A stretch of DNA of 64,000 bases from Robiginitomaculum sp. (GCA_021776635.1 JAJFFN010000025.1:32732-96731), one strand, 5' to 3'; positions 40,568 through 50,592 are shown, counted from the stretch's first letter. Notes: a model not told the origin generated them from the letters alone. Numbers and translations are program-made.

Positions 40568-43299
40568 CGTTCGTTAATTGCCTTTGTTAGCTTGTGCCCT
40601 TGTGCCCCGCTCAACGCAGCACAAAGTTGAATTCTCTCTAGGGTTTGTGCCAATGAACGCTCATAGCCTGGAATAATATCGGCCTTGCTTTTGAAAAATG
40701 CTTCAACTTCGTGCATTTTTTGTGTGCTGCAAAAACCACTTGTGTAACGCGGTATACTGCCGCGCCGAACATCGGCCACACGGTTCTCAACAAATGCATC
40801 GAAGTTCTCCTGAAACCAAAGCCATGTATTTTCCCGTGTATCAATATTGCCCATAAACCCTGCTACCAAAGTTCCGGCTTGGCGGTTGGTAAAGGCGTCA
40901 TTGTTTGAAAGCGCATCTGATAAAAGCTTCGCAACCAATTCTGGGTCTTCGGTAGAGGATAAAGCCCTAACCGCACTTCCCTTTTGGGCGGGCGAACCTG
41001 ATTTTACCAACTCCATCAATGCAGGTAATGCATCAATACCTCTTACTTTGAAGGCTTCGGTAAGGCCAAGGCTCAGCATTCTAGGTGAAATCGCGGAAGT
41101 GTCAGCGTCTCCTTCCAATCCCAAATACCGTGCACCTGCATTTGAGAATTGTTTTGCCAGAGCTTTGTCATCTCCAATACTAATCAAACGACTAGCGAGT
41201 GTTGGTGCCATTAAGCGCGCTTCCATAGTTTGTGCATCTTTAATAGCTACATAGCGCTCGGAATAAAGCTCGCGGGTAAACTTTGCTAAATCATCATGTG
41301 CCCATTGCTCTATGAGGTCTTCTTTCAAGCTCGCAAGACTACCTCCAGCTTTAAGGGCAACATCATATTCTTTTGATTTTGAAAATGAAAGCAAACCAGT
41401 AAGATAGGTCGTCGCTTCCATTTTATTGGCATTAAAAGCCGCTTCGAAACTATCAAGAACAGAAAGAAGCTCGTTTTTATTAAGGACTTCTAAATTGCTA
41501 AGCAGGCCGGTCCAACCTTCACTATTTAGAGAGAACCGATAATACCCGGCACCATCTGCATTCAAAGTTACCCAGCTTGGGCAGGTTTCAGTTTCTAATT
41601 CTATGCTTGTTTTATTATCTTCAAGCAATGTGCAGGTTTTTTCTCTCTTTTCATTATTGCCGTAAGCGATACAGACAGGGATTTTCCAAGCTTGGCCTTG
41701 TTCAACACTGGAGCCATGAGGGGTGTAACGCGACTGGGTCAAAGTTAGCTTATTGTTACCACAATTCACCGTTCCGCTCACCAATGGTAGGCCTGGTTGG
41801 TCTACGAAACTTTTGAGTGCAGGTGCGACTTTGTCGTTACCAGAGCCATCAGCTAAGGATTGGAAAAAATCATCGGCACTGGCAACATCGTCTTCAAAAC
41901 GCTTCATGTGCAAACGAACGCCGTCTTGAAACTTATCTTCACCGAGATAGCTTTCAAACATAGACAAGACCCCGCCACCTTTGCGGTAAGTTATACCGTC
42001 AAACTGGTCCATTACATTTTCGGTGCGAAGCAAAGGCTCACGTATGCTGCGCGTACTGGCAAGGCTATCTGTACCCATAACGCCAAGTGCACCTTTCAAG
42101 GTTTGTGCACCAAATTTATACTCTGGTGCCCAGCTTGTAACTGCTTTGTTGCCCATCCATGTGGCAAAGGCTTCGTTCAGCCATATATCTTCCCACCATA
42201 TGGGTGTAACCAAATCACCAAACCATTGATGGGCTAATTCGTGTGCATTTACCGAAGCATATGCCCGGCGTTGACCAAGTGACGAGTTCTCGTCCATCAT
42301 TAACAAAAATTCTGTAAAGACAATGGCGCCGGGATTTTCCATAGCCCCAAATGCATATTCTGGAGCTGCAATTAAATCCAGTTTTTCGTAAGGGTAGGGA
42401 ATACCGAAATAGGTTTCCAGAGTTTCTAATATACCCACCGTGTTTTTCAGGGCGTATGCCATGTTTTTGCCATCGCCGCGCGCGGCTATACCGCGCAGAG
42501 GAATTGCTCTTTGTCTTATTTCCGTTGGGGGTAGGGCTGCGTATTCGACAACGTCCCAAGGCCCAACACCAAAGGCTAACAAATATGTTGGCAATGGACG
42601 GGTCGTCGCAAATGTATGCTTGACCATGTCTTCAGCAATTGTTTCAGTTTTTATTTCTGGTGTATTGGCATAAACGAAATCTTTTTTGGGGGCCGTAATT
42701 GACAATGAAAATGGCACTTTAAAGCGCGGCTCGTCAAATCCTGGAAATGCTTGGCGTGCACCAATGGCCTCGAACTGGGTGACAATATAGCTGTCGCCTT
42801 CGCGTACAGTTTTGTAAGCAGAGTTTAGCTTTGTATTAAAAGGTGTTGTGTAGGGAATAACCAAAGTCACTGCGCCAGGGCCAATTGGTTTTGCCAAATT
42901 TAGAGATGCCACACCGGACGGCGCGGTCGTTATATCTTCTTCAACATATTCAGCTGATATTTCCGTACCGTCAGCTAAGCGCGCAACCGCTCCATTTGCT
43001 GTGATGGTCTGCCCATGCAGCCAAATTTTAGCCGTTGTTTCCTTAATATTAGCATCAATACTGACTGTGCCAGAGAATGTGTCACTGTTTGGATTAATCG
43101 TCAAATCTATCGCATACTTGCTCGGAACAACATTATCACCAAGCTGTGCATGGGGTGTAGTGTCGGGATTGGCCGCCAGTGTTGTATCTGTTATTGCATC
43201 TACCTTCGATTGCTTCGAGGGTGTTTCCGGTTTGCCAGAACATGCCGCACAAAACGTCATAACTAACAACCCACCGCAAATTGTTCTTAAATTTATCAT
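40555..43299 (-). CDS. M1-family zinc aminopeptidase, lipoprotein
   Basis: A 914-residue peptidase starting at the ATG at 43299 (GGGAG upstream). The signal ends FCAAC, a non-ideal lipobox with Cys as first mature residue. Then an M1 N-terminal domain leads to the substrate motif YAFGAMENPGAIVF and the zinc site HELAHQWFGDLVTPIWWEDIWLNEAFA (HExxH plus Glu 18 residues on). An armadillo-like C-terminal domain (about 560-914) completes an APN/ERAP-type enzyme. It trims N-terminal amino acids from peptides in the periplasm or outer membrane. Confidence 0.94.
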   Translation of the reverse strand: MINLRTICGGLLVMTFCAACSGKPETPSKQSKVDAITDTTLAANPDTTPHAQLGDNVVPSKYAIDLTINPNSDTFSGTVSIDANIKETTAKIWLHGQTITANGAVARLADGTEISAEYVEEDITTAPSGVASLNLAKPIGPGAVTLVIPYTTPFNTKLNSAYKTVREGDSYIVTQFEAIGARQAFPGFDEPRFKVPFSLSITAPKKDFVYANTPEIKTETIAEDMVKHTFATTRPLPTYLLAFGVGPWDVVEYAALPPTEIRQRAIPLRGIAARGDGKNMAYALKNTVGILETLETYFGIPYPYEKLDLIAAPEYAFGAMENPGAIVFTEFLLMMDENSSLGQRRAYASVNAHELAHQWFGDLVTPIWWEDIWLNEAFATWMGNKAVTSWAPEYKFGAQTLKGALGVMGTDSLASTRSIREPLLRTENVMDQFDGITYRKGGGVLSMFESYLGEDKFQDGVRLHMKRFEDDVASADDFFQSLADGSGNDKVAPALKSFVDQPGLPLVSGTVNCGNNKLTLTQSRYTPHGSSVEQGQAWKIPVCIAYGNNEKREKTCTLLEDNKTSIELETETCPSWVTLNADGAGYYRFSLNSEGWTGLLSNLEVLNKNELLSVLDSFEAAFNANKMEATTYLTGLLSFSKSKEYDVALKAGGSLASLKEDLIEQWAHDDLAKFTRELYSERYVAIKDAQTMEARLMAPTLASRLISIGDDKALAKQFSNAGARYLGLEGDADTSAISPRMLSLGLTEAFKVRGIDALPALMELVKSGSPAQKGSAVRALSSTEDPELVAKLLSDALSNNDAFTNRQAGTLVAGFMGNIDTRENTWLWFQENFDAFVENRVADVRRGSIPRYTSGFCSTQKMHEVEAFFKSKADIIPGYERSLAQTLERIQLCAALSGAQGHKLTKAINERYAD

Positions 43300-43362
43300 T
43301 ATTAACTCCCATATCACGTAAAAACGGTAATGGGTGTGCATGGGTTTGTCACGCAAAAAGAG

Positions 43363-43377
43363 AAGGGTCAGGGCTTA
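43363..43377. repeat. Dispersed motif copy, AAGGGTCAGGGCTTA
   Basis: Complement TAAGCCCTGACCCTT fits the family consensus TAGGTCCTGACCCTA with three changes. It contains the TGA stop of dnaA (read on the minus strand), so the motif encodes the last residues of DnaA. Confidence 0.4.
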
Positions 43378-44903
43378 TTAAATGTTTCAAGCAGTTCTTC
43401 GATATTTGTGTTGAGCCCGCTATCTTCGGTGCGCAATTGTTCTATGCGTTTAACCGCATGAATAACCGTTGTATGGTCGCGACCGCCAAATCGTCTGCCG
43501 ATATCCGGTAATGATCTTGTTGTGAGCGTTTTTGCCAGATACATGGCGACTTGACGTGGGCGTGCGATAGCGCGTGCGCGGCGTTTGGACAGCATGTCTT
43601 CCATACTAATGTCAAATTGTTTGGCTGTTGCCCGTTGGATTTTATCAACAGTTGGGCGGACTTGTCCAGTGTAACGCGAATGTGCCAAAGCCTCTTGAAT
43701 GCTTTCCAATGTTAAAGGTTTGCCCAAAAACTCTAGTCGGGCCACAACCTGATTAAAAGCACCCTCAAGGTCGCGCGGTGTCGCATTAATACGTGCGGCA
43801 AGATGATCACGCGCATCAGAAGGCATCGCCAATGTTGGGTGCCCGCCAACGCGACGGCGTTCTATTAAGCGGTCCAATATACGCAAGCGCAGCTCATAAT
43901 CCGCCGCGCCTATATCGCAAAGCAACCCGCCGCATAAGTGGGATTTAAGACGGTCACTGGCTTTATTAATCGCTTGAGGATGGCGATCACTCGCCAATAA
44001 AATTTGTTTGCCGCTATCCACCAAGGAAATCAGTGTGTGCATCAATTCTTCTTGAGAGCCGGGCTTGTCCGCAATGAAATGTGCGTCGTCTATAATGAGC
44101 AAATCGACATCTCTTAGACTGGATTTAAAAGCGTCTATAGCTGTGCGGCCTTGTGCACGAACAGATTGGACAAATGAAGCCACAAAATCTTCGGCGGAAA
44201 TTAAATTGACACGCCGCGCGGGATCGGTTTTTTCGATTTCCGTTTTTAAGGCATGCAAGAGATGGGTTTTCCCCATACCGTGCGGGCCATGGATGACGAT
44301 AGGATTGTATTGGCTCTCGCGAGAGCCAGCCACCCGACGTGCGATTGCAAATGCGAGTTCATTTGGGCCGCCGACTACAAAATTATCAAATGTAAAACGG
44401 TCCTTGTTTTGCAAAGGGTTTGCTGTGCTTTTTTGGCCTAATTCTCGCTTAGGTATATCCGAAGAAGGCTGTGGTGCGCTAGTTTTTTGTGTAAAACGGC
44501 TTTGTGAAAATGTACGTGCATTTACAAAAGGAGTTGTTTTGACATTCGGTGTTGCTTTGGCCGTTCCGCAGCCAATTTTCACATTGCGCGTATCACACTC
44601 TGACCATAATTTACGTACCAAGTCACCATATTTTCCGTCAATCCGACTGGCAACAAATTTGGATGGTGCGTTGAGAACGGCTAGATGTTCATCTGCAGAT
44701 TGCAAAGCCAATTGTCCCGTCCAAGACATATGGACGCGGTTACCCAAAAATGCGCGTAATTTATTTTGTACCTGTCGCCAGACTTGCTCTGGATCATTGG
44801 ATTTTAGTGTATTTTCATCAATTTGGTTAGGTGACGCTTCATCGGGCGTTCGCTCTGTCGGTGTATTTTTACCACCGTCAAATTTGTCATGCCAATCGCT
44901 CAC
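43368..44903 (-). CDS. dnaA: Chromosomal replication initiator DnaA
   Basis: A 511-residue initiator, GTG start at 44903. Domain I covers about 35-110, a linker rich in Thr/Lys/Gln spans to about 165, and the AAA+ domain has Walker A GPHGMGKTHLLHAL and Walker B LLIIDDAHFIADK. Domain IV carries the DnaA-box-binding signature RQVAMYLAKTLTTRSLPDIGRRFGGRDHTTVIHAVKRIE. rpsT lies upstream as in Caulobacter. No TTATCCACA DnaA boxes were found in the 394-bp upstream gap, so the origin is not evident here. Confidence 0.97.
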   Translation of the reverse strand: MSDWHDKFDGGKNTPTERTPDEASPNQIDENTLKSNDPEQVWRQVQNKLRAFLGNRVHMSWTGQLALQSADEHLAVLNAPSKFVASRIDGKYGDLVRKLWSECDTRNVKIGCGTAKATPNVKTTPFVNARTFSQSRFTQKTSAPQPSSDIPKRELGQKSTANPLQNKDRFTFDNFVVGGPNELAFAIARRVAGSRESQYNPIVIHGPHGMGKTHLLHALKTEIEKTDPARRVNLISAEDFVASFVQSVRAQGRTAIDAFKSSLRDVDLLIIDDAHFIADKPGSQEELMHTLISLVDSGKQILLASDRHPQAINKASDRLKSHLCGGLLCDIGAADYELRLRILDRLIERRRVGGHPTLAMPSDARDHLAARINATPRDLEGAFNQVVARLEFLGKPLTLESIQEALAHSRYTGQVRPTVDKIQRATAKQFDISMEDMLSKRRARAIARPRQVAMYLAKTLTTRSLPDIGRRFGGRDHTTVIHAVKRIEQLRTEDSGLNTNIEELLETFNKP

Positions 44904-44984
44904 AAAAAAACCCCAAATCGTAGCGCTAGTTAAAACGCCTAAATCGCTTTAACTCATTGAAAAATATACATAATTATCGTAATT

Positions 44985-45015
44985 ATTAGAGAAAAAGTCA
45001 TATTAATTCTCTAAT
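44985..45015. promoter_or_regulatory. 9-bp inverted repeat upstream of dnaA
   Basis: ATTAGAGAA and TTCTCTAAT are perfect complements separated by 13 bp, 82 bp upstream of the dnaA GTG. The spacing fits a dimeric regulator or an mRNA leader hairpin. There is no T-tract. Confidence 0.4.
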
Positions 45016-45241
45016 CGTTATTGGGCCGTGCCCCCTAGTGTTGACCCTTCCCTTTTCCCTTTAAAGCGGGTTTGCAGCGAGGCGTCAATGGGGTTTTTTT
45101 ACGTTTTCTTAAGATTCATTGCTTGACAGAAAAAAAGTTAATTTTCACGGGCATTTGCTAGCCTCAAAAAATGAAAATAATTTCAGAATAATTTTTAACT
45201 CTCGTCAGAGCTGAAAAAACTATTCCCGCTCTAAAGACACG

Positions 45242-45276
45242 AAAGCCCAGTATTTCAACTAAGAAACCCGGGCTTA
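45242..45276 (-). terminator. rpsT intrinsic terminator
   Basis: AAGCCC and GGGCTT pair across a ~21-nt loop, followed on the minus strand by TTT. It is 22 nt past the rpsT stop. The long loop makes it a weak terminator, so some rpsT transcripts may read on toward dnaA. Confidence 0.55.
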
Positions 45277-45297
45277 ATCAGCAAAATTTTTAAATGT

Positions 45298-45564
45298 TTA
45301 GGCAGACATAGTCTTGACGCGTTTGGTCAGGCGAGAAATTTTCCGTGCGCCTGTGTTTTTGTGGAAGATGCCTTTGCCTACGGCACGCATCATAGCCGGT
45401 TCAGCAGCAATCAATGCCTCTTTAGCAGCAGTTTGATCGCCAGCGGTGATTGCATCTTCAACTTTACGCAATGTAGAACGCACATTTGTACGGCGGTTTT
45501 TATTAACGTTCGTTTTGCGTTCCATTTTACGAACGCATTTTTTTGCGGATGATGTGTTTGCCAT
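45298..45564 (-). CDS. rpsT: 30S ribosomal protein S20
   Basis: An 88-residue basic protein: MANTSSAKKCVRKMERKT start, NVNKNRRTNVRSTLRKVEDAI and AEPAMMRAVGKGIFHKNTGARKISRLTKRV. It binds 16S rRNA early in 30S assembly. It is located directly upstream of dnaA, a conserved arrangement. Confidence 0.97.
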   Translation of the reverse strand: MANTSSAKKCVRKMERKTNVNKNRRTNVRSTLRKVEDAITAGDQTAAKEALIAAEPAMMRAVGKGIFHKNTGARKISRLTKRVKTMSA

Positions 45565-45646
45565 AAGTGTGTCTTTACTGTCTTTACTTCATTGTTGTGT
45601 ACGCTAGATAAGTCCAGCAGAATTTCGAATTGCGCCTATAGACGCT

Positions 45647-45658
45647 GGCTCATGAGCC
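45647..45658. promoter_or_regulatory. 12-bp perfect palindrome upstream of rpsT
   Basis: GGCTCATGAGCC lies about 83 bp upstream of the rpsT ATG in the 155-bp gap between enoyl-CoA hydratase and rpsT. Its role is unknown and chance occurrence is possible. Confidence 0.3.
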
Positions 45659-45719
45659 GTCAACCATGTAATGTGCGTAGAATGTTTAGCTTATAATACA
45701 ATGTGAGAGCGTCGTATGC

Positions 45720-46496
45720 CTATTTATTATTAAAGTGCGGTTTGCGTTTTTCTGCGAATGCCGCCATGCCTTCTTTTTGGTCTTCGGTGGAGAACATGGC
45801 TTGAAACAAGCGGCGCTCGAAATGTATGCCTTGAGATAATGTGGTTTCGAAGGACGTGTTGACCGCTTCTTTGGTCATCATGGCAATAGGTTGTGACTGC
45901 GCGGCGATTTTCTTTGCTGCGTCCAAGGCAGTTTCCAATAATTCATCAACGCTAACAACGCGCGACACAAGCCCGCATGCAAGTGCCTCATCCGCCTTCA
46001 TCATCCGCCCTGTGAGGCACATATCCATAGCTTTGGATTTACCCACAGCTTTGGTCAGGCGCTGGGTACCGCCACTGCCTGGCATAACACCAAGGTTTAT
46101 TTCAGGCTGGCCAAATTTGGCATTGTCTGCAGCAATAATAAAATCACACATCATGGCGATTTCGCAACCACCGCCCAAGGCATAACCCGCCACCGCCGCA
46201 ATGATTGGTTTTCTAAACCGTGCCACAGCTTCCCAGTACAAGCCGAACACATCATGCTTATACATGCTCAGGAAAGTCCCGTCTTGCAGCTCTTTGATAT
46301 CGGCGCCGGCAGCGAAGGCTTTTTCAGAGCCCGTTAATATTACGCAGCCGATTTTATCATCAGCCTCCAACTTGGCCAATGCATCGGCCAATTCCATGGT
46401 CAGCTCGGCGCACAAAGCGTTGAGGGCTTTGGGGCGGTTTAGCTTGATGGTACAAACACCGGCTTCTTTAGTAACTTCTAATGTATTATAGGCCAT
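45720..46496 (-). CDS. Enoyl-CoA hydratase (crotonase family)
   Basis: A 258-residue crotonase-fold enzyme; the ATG at 46496 follows GGAG. Motifs: VCTIKLNRPKALNAL, the oxyanion-hole block SEKAFAAGADIKELQ, and YALGGGCEIAMMCDFIIAADNAKFGQPEINLGVMPGSGGTQRL with both catalytic glutamates expected of true hydratases. It hydrates short/medium trans-2-enoyl-CoA in beta-oxidation. Its conserved location between mutM and rpsT in Alphaproteobacteria suggests FadB1-like housekeeping use. Confidence 0.93.
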   Translation of the reverse strand: MAYNTLEVTKEAGVCTIKLNRPKALNALCAELTMELADALAKLEADDKIGCVILTGSEKAFAAGADIKELQDGTFLSMYKHDVFGLYWEAVARFRKPIIAAVAGYALGGGCEIAMMCDFIIAADNAKFGQPEINLGVMPGSGGTQRLTKAVGKSKAMDMCLTGRMMKADEALACGLVSRVVSVDELLETALDAAKKIAAQSQPIAMMTKEAVNTSFETTLSQGIHFERRLFQAMFSTEDQKEGMAAFAEKRKPHFNNK

Positions 46497-46566
46497 AAGG
46501 TGCTCCATGAGATTTAAGTGTGGTATTTTATACCCCTTACGCAGAGAGTCACGGACTATTTAATGA

Positions 46567-47409
46567 CTATCTTTGGCAGGTGTCGCAATAAAAGCTGGAG
46601 CGACCGGATTGTTTTATGCGGCTAATTGTCCCTGTGCAATCTGTATCAGGGCAATCGTCGCCTTTATGGTCGTAGACTTTGAAGCGGTGCTGAAAATATC
46701 CGAGCGCGCCGTCGACTGCAGCAAAATCCTTGAGGGTCGAGCCGCCGGCTTCAATAGCCAGCCCCAGCGTGGTCTTAATCTCTGCGCTGAGCCGTTCGCA
46801 TTCATCTTCACTTAATGTGGTTGATATGCGCAGGGGTGAAATATGCGCCCCGAACAAAGCTTCGCAGACATAAATATTGCCTAGCCCCGCCACAATGTGT
46901 TGGTCAAGCAGGGCAGATTTAATCGGCGCTTTTTTGCCCGCAAGTTTTGTATGTAGAGCAGGGCCGTTAAAATTATTGGACAGGGGTTCTGGCCCGAGGT
47001 CAGCCATCCGTCCCAAGTCTGCGGGCGCCAACAACTCCATAAAGCCAAAACGGCGTGGGTCATTATAGATGATGAGCGGTGCATCATCGCCGGACATGGT
47101 GAAAACCACATGGTCGTGTTTTGGGTTGTGGCTGCCGCTGTCTGGTGGCCAAGTGCCGTTCTCAATGACAAACCGCCCGGACATGCCAAGATGCATGAGC
47201 AAGGTTTCACCGCTGGAAAGCTCCGCCACCAAAAACTTTGCCCGGCGGCTCAGCCTTTCCAACGTCACACCTTGTAAGCGCTCTATAAAGTTATCAGGAA
47301 AGGGAAACCGGATGTCTGCACGATTGAGCAAAACATGTGCAAACTCACGCCCCTCCATAACGGGGGCAAGCCCACGCCTCACAATTTCGACTTCTGGTAA
47401 TTCTGGCAT
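46567..47409 (-). CDS. mutM: Formamidopyrimidine-DNA glycosylase
   Basis: A 280-residue bifunctional glycosylase/AP lyase removing 8-oxoguanine and FapyG. Start at the ATG at 47409 gives the mature PELPEVEIVRRGL, with Pro1 nucleophile, Glu2 and Glu5. LLMHLGMSGRFVIE is present, and the C-terminal zinc finger has C-x4-C (CPDTDC) and C-x2-C (YCDTC) ending in QR with the conserved QSGRSSFYC. ubiE is its usual divergent neighbour; here a TonB receptor lies in between. Confidence 0.96.
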   Translation of the reverse strand: MPELPEVEIVRRGLAPVMEGREFAHVLLNRADIRFPFPDNFIERLQGVTLERLSRRAKFLVAELSSGETLLMHLGMSGRFVIENGTWPPDSGSHNPKHDHVVFTMSGDDAPLIIYNDPRRFGFMELLAPADLGRMADLGPEPLSNNFNGPALHTKLAGKKAPIKSALLDQHIVAGLGNIYVCEALFGAHISPLRISTTLSEDECERLSAEIKTTLGLAIEAGGSTLKDFAAVDGALGYFQHRFKVYDHKGDDCPDTDCTGTISRIKQSGRSSFYCDTCQR

Positions 47410-47474
47410 AGTATTCCTATTTAACTTCAAGTACAGGGATTGAATTATGTTCCCAATTTTCAGTGGTAGTTTTT

Positions 47475-49685
47475 ATGGCTAAGAGATTTTACAAACAACA
47501 GCAACTCCTAATGGGATTAGCCTCCTTCGGTGTATGTGCGCAAACGGTTGGTGCACAGACACCGCCAGACACTATTGCGAAGGACGAAATTATCGTCACG
47601 GCCACCAAGCGTGCGCAAAATGTGATGGACGTGCCAATTTCCCTCAGCGTTTTCGACAAGCGGGACATAGAGGCATTACGGGCTGAAAGCCTGTCGGACA
47701 TAAGCCAATTTGCGCCCAATATGTATTTGCCGCCTGCAGGTGAAGCTGGGCAAAATAATATCACCATTCGCGGTATTGGTGGCGGCATTAACCGTTCGGC
47801 TGGCCGGGCGGTCGGGGTATATATAGACGGGGTCTATGTCAGTGCCGATACGGCTTTGGATGTTGCACTGGCCGATGTTGAGCGCGTAGAAATTTTACGT
47901 GGACCCCAAGGCACATTATTTGGCCGCAACACAATTGGGGGTGCCGTCAATATTACAACTAAACCCGCCCTACATTCAAATAAAGGCATGACCGGCAACG
48001 TCCAGCTTAGTTATGGCAATTTTGACCATAAGAAAATTATTGCCAACGCCACTGTACCGTTGATTCCAGATCAATTGTCCCTAAGAGTGGCAGGACTAAA
48101 AACCAAGACCGATGGCCATATTGTCAACTTAAACGGCGGACAAAATCTAGGAAGTGAAGACCATAGTAGCTTGAGCGGGCAATTAAATTATGCGCCTATG
48201 GATGCTTTGTCTGTCCGTCTTGGCTATAATTATCAACACAAGGATGACCATCCCAACGCCCAAGGGGAACCGATTACCAATATCGGTTCGGACACAGTTC
48301 CGTTTACCGTGAACTTTGACCAGCAAGAACGCCAAACCCAAACCGCCCAGCGCGCTTCCTTACATGTAGAATACGAAACCAAAAGTGGCTTTACACTCAC
48401 ATCCATAAGTGCCTGGTCGGATGTGCATGATAATTATCTGCAAGATAGCGACCGTCTGCCCCAAGCGATAACCGTCAACCAGTTTGAAGGTGAAGTGGAG
48501 GATATAACCCAGGAATTGCGCCTGACCTCACCCGCCTATGAGCGTTTTGATTATGTGGCTGGCCTTTATTATCTAAAGACCCAAAGGCTTTATTCGCCAA
48601 CATTCCCCCTCATGAGTACGGCATTTTTGGATCAGGTGTTTTTCCTGCCCCGCCCATTACATCCACCGGACGAACTGGACGGCCAGAGGATTGTCAGCAA
48701 TGACCAGAGCATCGCCGTCTACGGACATGGTAATTTTAAATTAACGAATAAGCTTAGCCTTTTTGGTGGGCTGCGCTATACACACGACGAAAAACGGGTG
48801 GACTATAATATTTTCGGAGAGACATTCGCACTTTTCGGACTGCCTGCATTAAGCTCCACACAAAAATTGACAAATAATCCGGTATCATGGAGCGTTGGTG
48901 CCAATTATAAAGCCAATGCAAATTTAAACCTCTATGCCAGCGCGGCGCGGGCATTTCGTAGTGCCACGGTCAAGGACGATTTTATTGGCCAAGCCGACCT
49001 TGATGCACCTACTGGATTTTTCACTAAGCCGGAATTTGTCACAAATTACGAAGCCGGGTTCAAGCTACAGGGATTTGAGCGGAAATTACGGCTCAACACA
49101 TCCGCATTTTATATGGATTATACGGATATACAGGTGTCGATATCCCAAGAACCATTTTTGTTTTTGCGCACACTGACCAATGCGGCCAAAGCCCATATAT
49201 GGGGGCTGGAAATGGACGCGAGCCTACAAATCACCCCAAATTTTCATATCAACACTAGTGCAGGTTATCTGAAAACCAGCTATGATGAATTTGTTTCTGA
49301 ACCAGGCCGGGACTTATCTGGCACCGGATTTGGTACGGCACCGGAATTTAGCTTTAGTACGGCGCTGGATTATCAAAGAGACATTAGTTTTGGGCAATGG
49401 CGGGTGCACGTTGATTATAAAAACCAAACCGCTCCAGATGATTTCGCCTTACGCACAATACCGTTTGTCGGCAGTCACGGTATCGTCAATGGGTGGACGG
49501 GGTTTACGCCCACGCACGAAAAATGGTCAGTGAAATTATGGGTGCGTAATCTGGCCAATTTGGACAAGCCAACCACAAATTTTCATTGGGGGGCAGGGCT
49601 TGGCCCGCTCCTTGATAATATCACCCAGCAATACGAAAAACCACGCAGTTATGGAGTGAGTTTCGATTACACATTCGGCGGGTGA
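47475..49685 (+). CDS. TonB-dependent outer-membrane receptor
   Basis: A 736-residue receptor starting at the ATG at 47475. A signal peptide (to about GAQT, residue 31) is followed by the TonB box-like DEIIVTATKRAQ and the plug domain (QFAPNMYLPPAGEAGQNNITIRGIGGG...GVYIDGVYVS; VEILRGPQGTLFGRNTIGGAVNI). The barrel ends GVSFDYTFGG with terminal aromatic and Gly. It imports a siderophore, vitamin or glycan; the sequence most resembles the broad 'Sphingomonad-type' TBDRs of unknown substrate. It sits between mutM and ubiE with a TonB gene 0.9 kb on. Confidence 0.93.
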   Translation: MAKRFYKQQQLLMGLASFGVCAQTVGAQTPPDTIAKDEIIVTATKRAQNVMDVPISLSVFDKRDIEALRAESLSDISQFAPNMYLPPAGEAGQNNITIRGIGGGINRSAGRAVGVYIDGVYVSADTALDVALADVERVEILRGPQGTLFGRNTIGGAVNITTKPALHSNKGMTGNVQLSYGNFDHKKIIANATVPLIPDQLSLRVAGLKTKTDGHIVNLNGGQNLGSEDHSSLSGQLNYAPMDALSVRLGYNYQHKDDHPNAQGEPITNIGSDTVPFTVNFDQQERQTQTAQRASLHVEYETKSGFTLTSISAWSDVHDNYLQDSDRLPQAITVNQFEGEVEDITQELRLTSPAYERFDYVAGLYYLKTQRLYSPTFPLMSTAFLDQVFFLPRPLHPPDELDGQRIVSNDQSIAVYGHGNFKLTNKLSLFGGLRYTHDEKRVDYNIFGETFALFGLPALSSTQKLTNNPVSWSVGANYKANANLNLYASAARAFRSATVKDDFIGQADLDAPTGFFTKPEFVTNYEAGFKLQGFERKLRLNTSAFYMDYTDIQVSISQEPFLFLRTLTNAAKAHIWGLEMDASLQITPNFHINTSAGYLKTSYDEFVSEPGRDLSGTGFGTAPEFSFSTALDYQRDISFGQWRVHVDYKNQTAPDDFALRTIPFVGSHGIVNGWTGFTPTHEKWSVKLWVRNLANLDKPTTNFHWGAGLGPLLDNITQQYEKPRSYGVSFDYTFGG

Positions 49686-49746
49686 TGCTCAAGTTTCTTT
49701 TTATGCAGAATATATCAGGGCTTGAAGCGGGACACATTTCCTGCGA

Positions 49747-50559
49747 ATGAACTTGGGTGATTATGAAAGTAATGCTGTGGTAAAGACAAAAGAAGATACA
49801 ATTGATTTCGGCTTTGAGCAGGTACCTGTATCCGAGAAGCAGACAAAGGTACGCGGCGTTTTTGATAGTGTGGCTTCTAAATACGATTTGATGAATGATG
49901 CCATGAGCATGGGCGTCCACCGCTTGTGGAAAGACATGACTATCGCCAAAATCAATCCGCAACCCGGCGAGATACATATAGATGTGGCCGGCGGTACGGG
50001 TGATTTGGCTAGGCGTTTCATTAAGAAAGCAGACCAGGCCAGATTGAGACGCGGCGGTGATGTGGCCAAAGCTTTTATCGTCGACATCAATGCCGAAATG
50101 TTGCTGGCTGGCATTGATGAGAAAAAAGATGCAGGCCTAGATTTAACCCGAGTATGTGGAAATGCACAAGTGTTGCCTTTTGCGGACAATTTTGCCGATG
50201 TCATTACCATTGCCTTTGGTATTCGCAATGTCACAGACCGGATGATGGCCCTACGCGATATGCGCCGTGTCCTCAAACCGGGCGGCAGGTTTTTCTGCCT
50301 TGAATTTTCTACGCCGCCAACGGAATGGTTGCGCAAATTTTACGATGCTTATTCGTTCAACGTTATTCCGCCCATGGGTAAAGTTTTAACCGGTGACCGC
50401 GACTGCTATCAGTATTTGATTGAGAGCATCCGTAAATTTCCCAAACAGGAAGAATTTGCCCAAATGCTGAGAGAGGCAGGCTATAAACAGGTCGGCTATG
50501 AAAATTACACAGGCGGCGTCTGCGCCCTACATTGGGGCTTTAATGTGGGGTTTGATTGA
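49747..50559 (+). CDS. ubiE: Ubiquinone/menaquinone C-methyltransferase UbiE
   Basis: A 270-residue SAM methyltransferase for the C-methylation step of ubiquinone (and menaquinone) synthesis. The UbiE signature [29 protein letters not shown] spans about 37-65, with [14 protein letters not shown] (motif I) and later [29 protein letters not shown], and [23 protein letters not shown]. ubiB, the usual next gene, is absent; a tonB gene on the other strand follows. Confidence 0.95.
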   Translation: MNLGDYESNAVVKTKEDTIDFGFEQVPVSEKQTKVRGVFDSVASKYDLMNDAMSMGVHRLWKDMTIAKINPQPGEIHIDVAGGTGDLARRFIKKADQARLRRGGDVAKAFIVDINAEMLLAGIDEKKDAGLDLTRVCGNAQVLPFADNFADVITIAFGIRNVTDRMMALRDMRRVLKPGGRFFCLEFSTPPTEWLRKFYDAYSFNVIPPMGKVLTGDRDCYQYLIESIRKFPKQEEFAQMLREAGYKQVGYENYTGGVCALHWGFNVGFD

Positions 50560-50592
50560 CATTTAGTCAGTTTTGACTTTGCTGTCTTGTAT

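Larger units (their letters stand above)
44904..45297. other. dnaA-rpsT intergenic region
   Basis: A 394-bp AT-rich gap containing the dnaA promoter, a 9-bp inverted repeat at 44985-45015, an A/T-run-rich middle, and the rpsT terminator at 45242-45276. No ORF, no DnaA boxes and no RNA gene were recognised. TTGACA-like and TTGACC-like hexamers occur at 45122 and 45051, but they are in the + orientation, so they do not serve dnaA. Confidence 0.5.

Noticed and set aside
44065..44952. 295-codon + strand ORF opposite dnaA
   Set aside because: Antisense shadow of dnaA; the Walker and box-binding motifs on the minus strand are unambiguous.
44904..45297. Possible chromosomal origin next to dnaA
   Set aside because: No cluster of DnaA boxes; in Alphaproteobacteria the origin is commonly near hemE, not dnaA.
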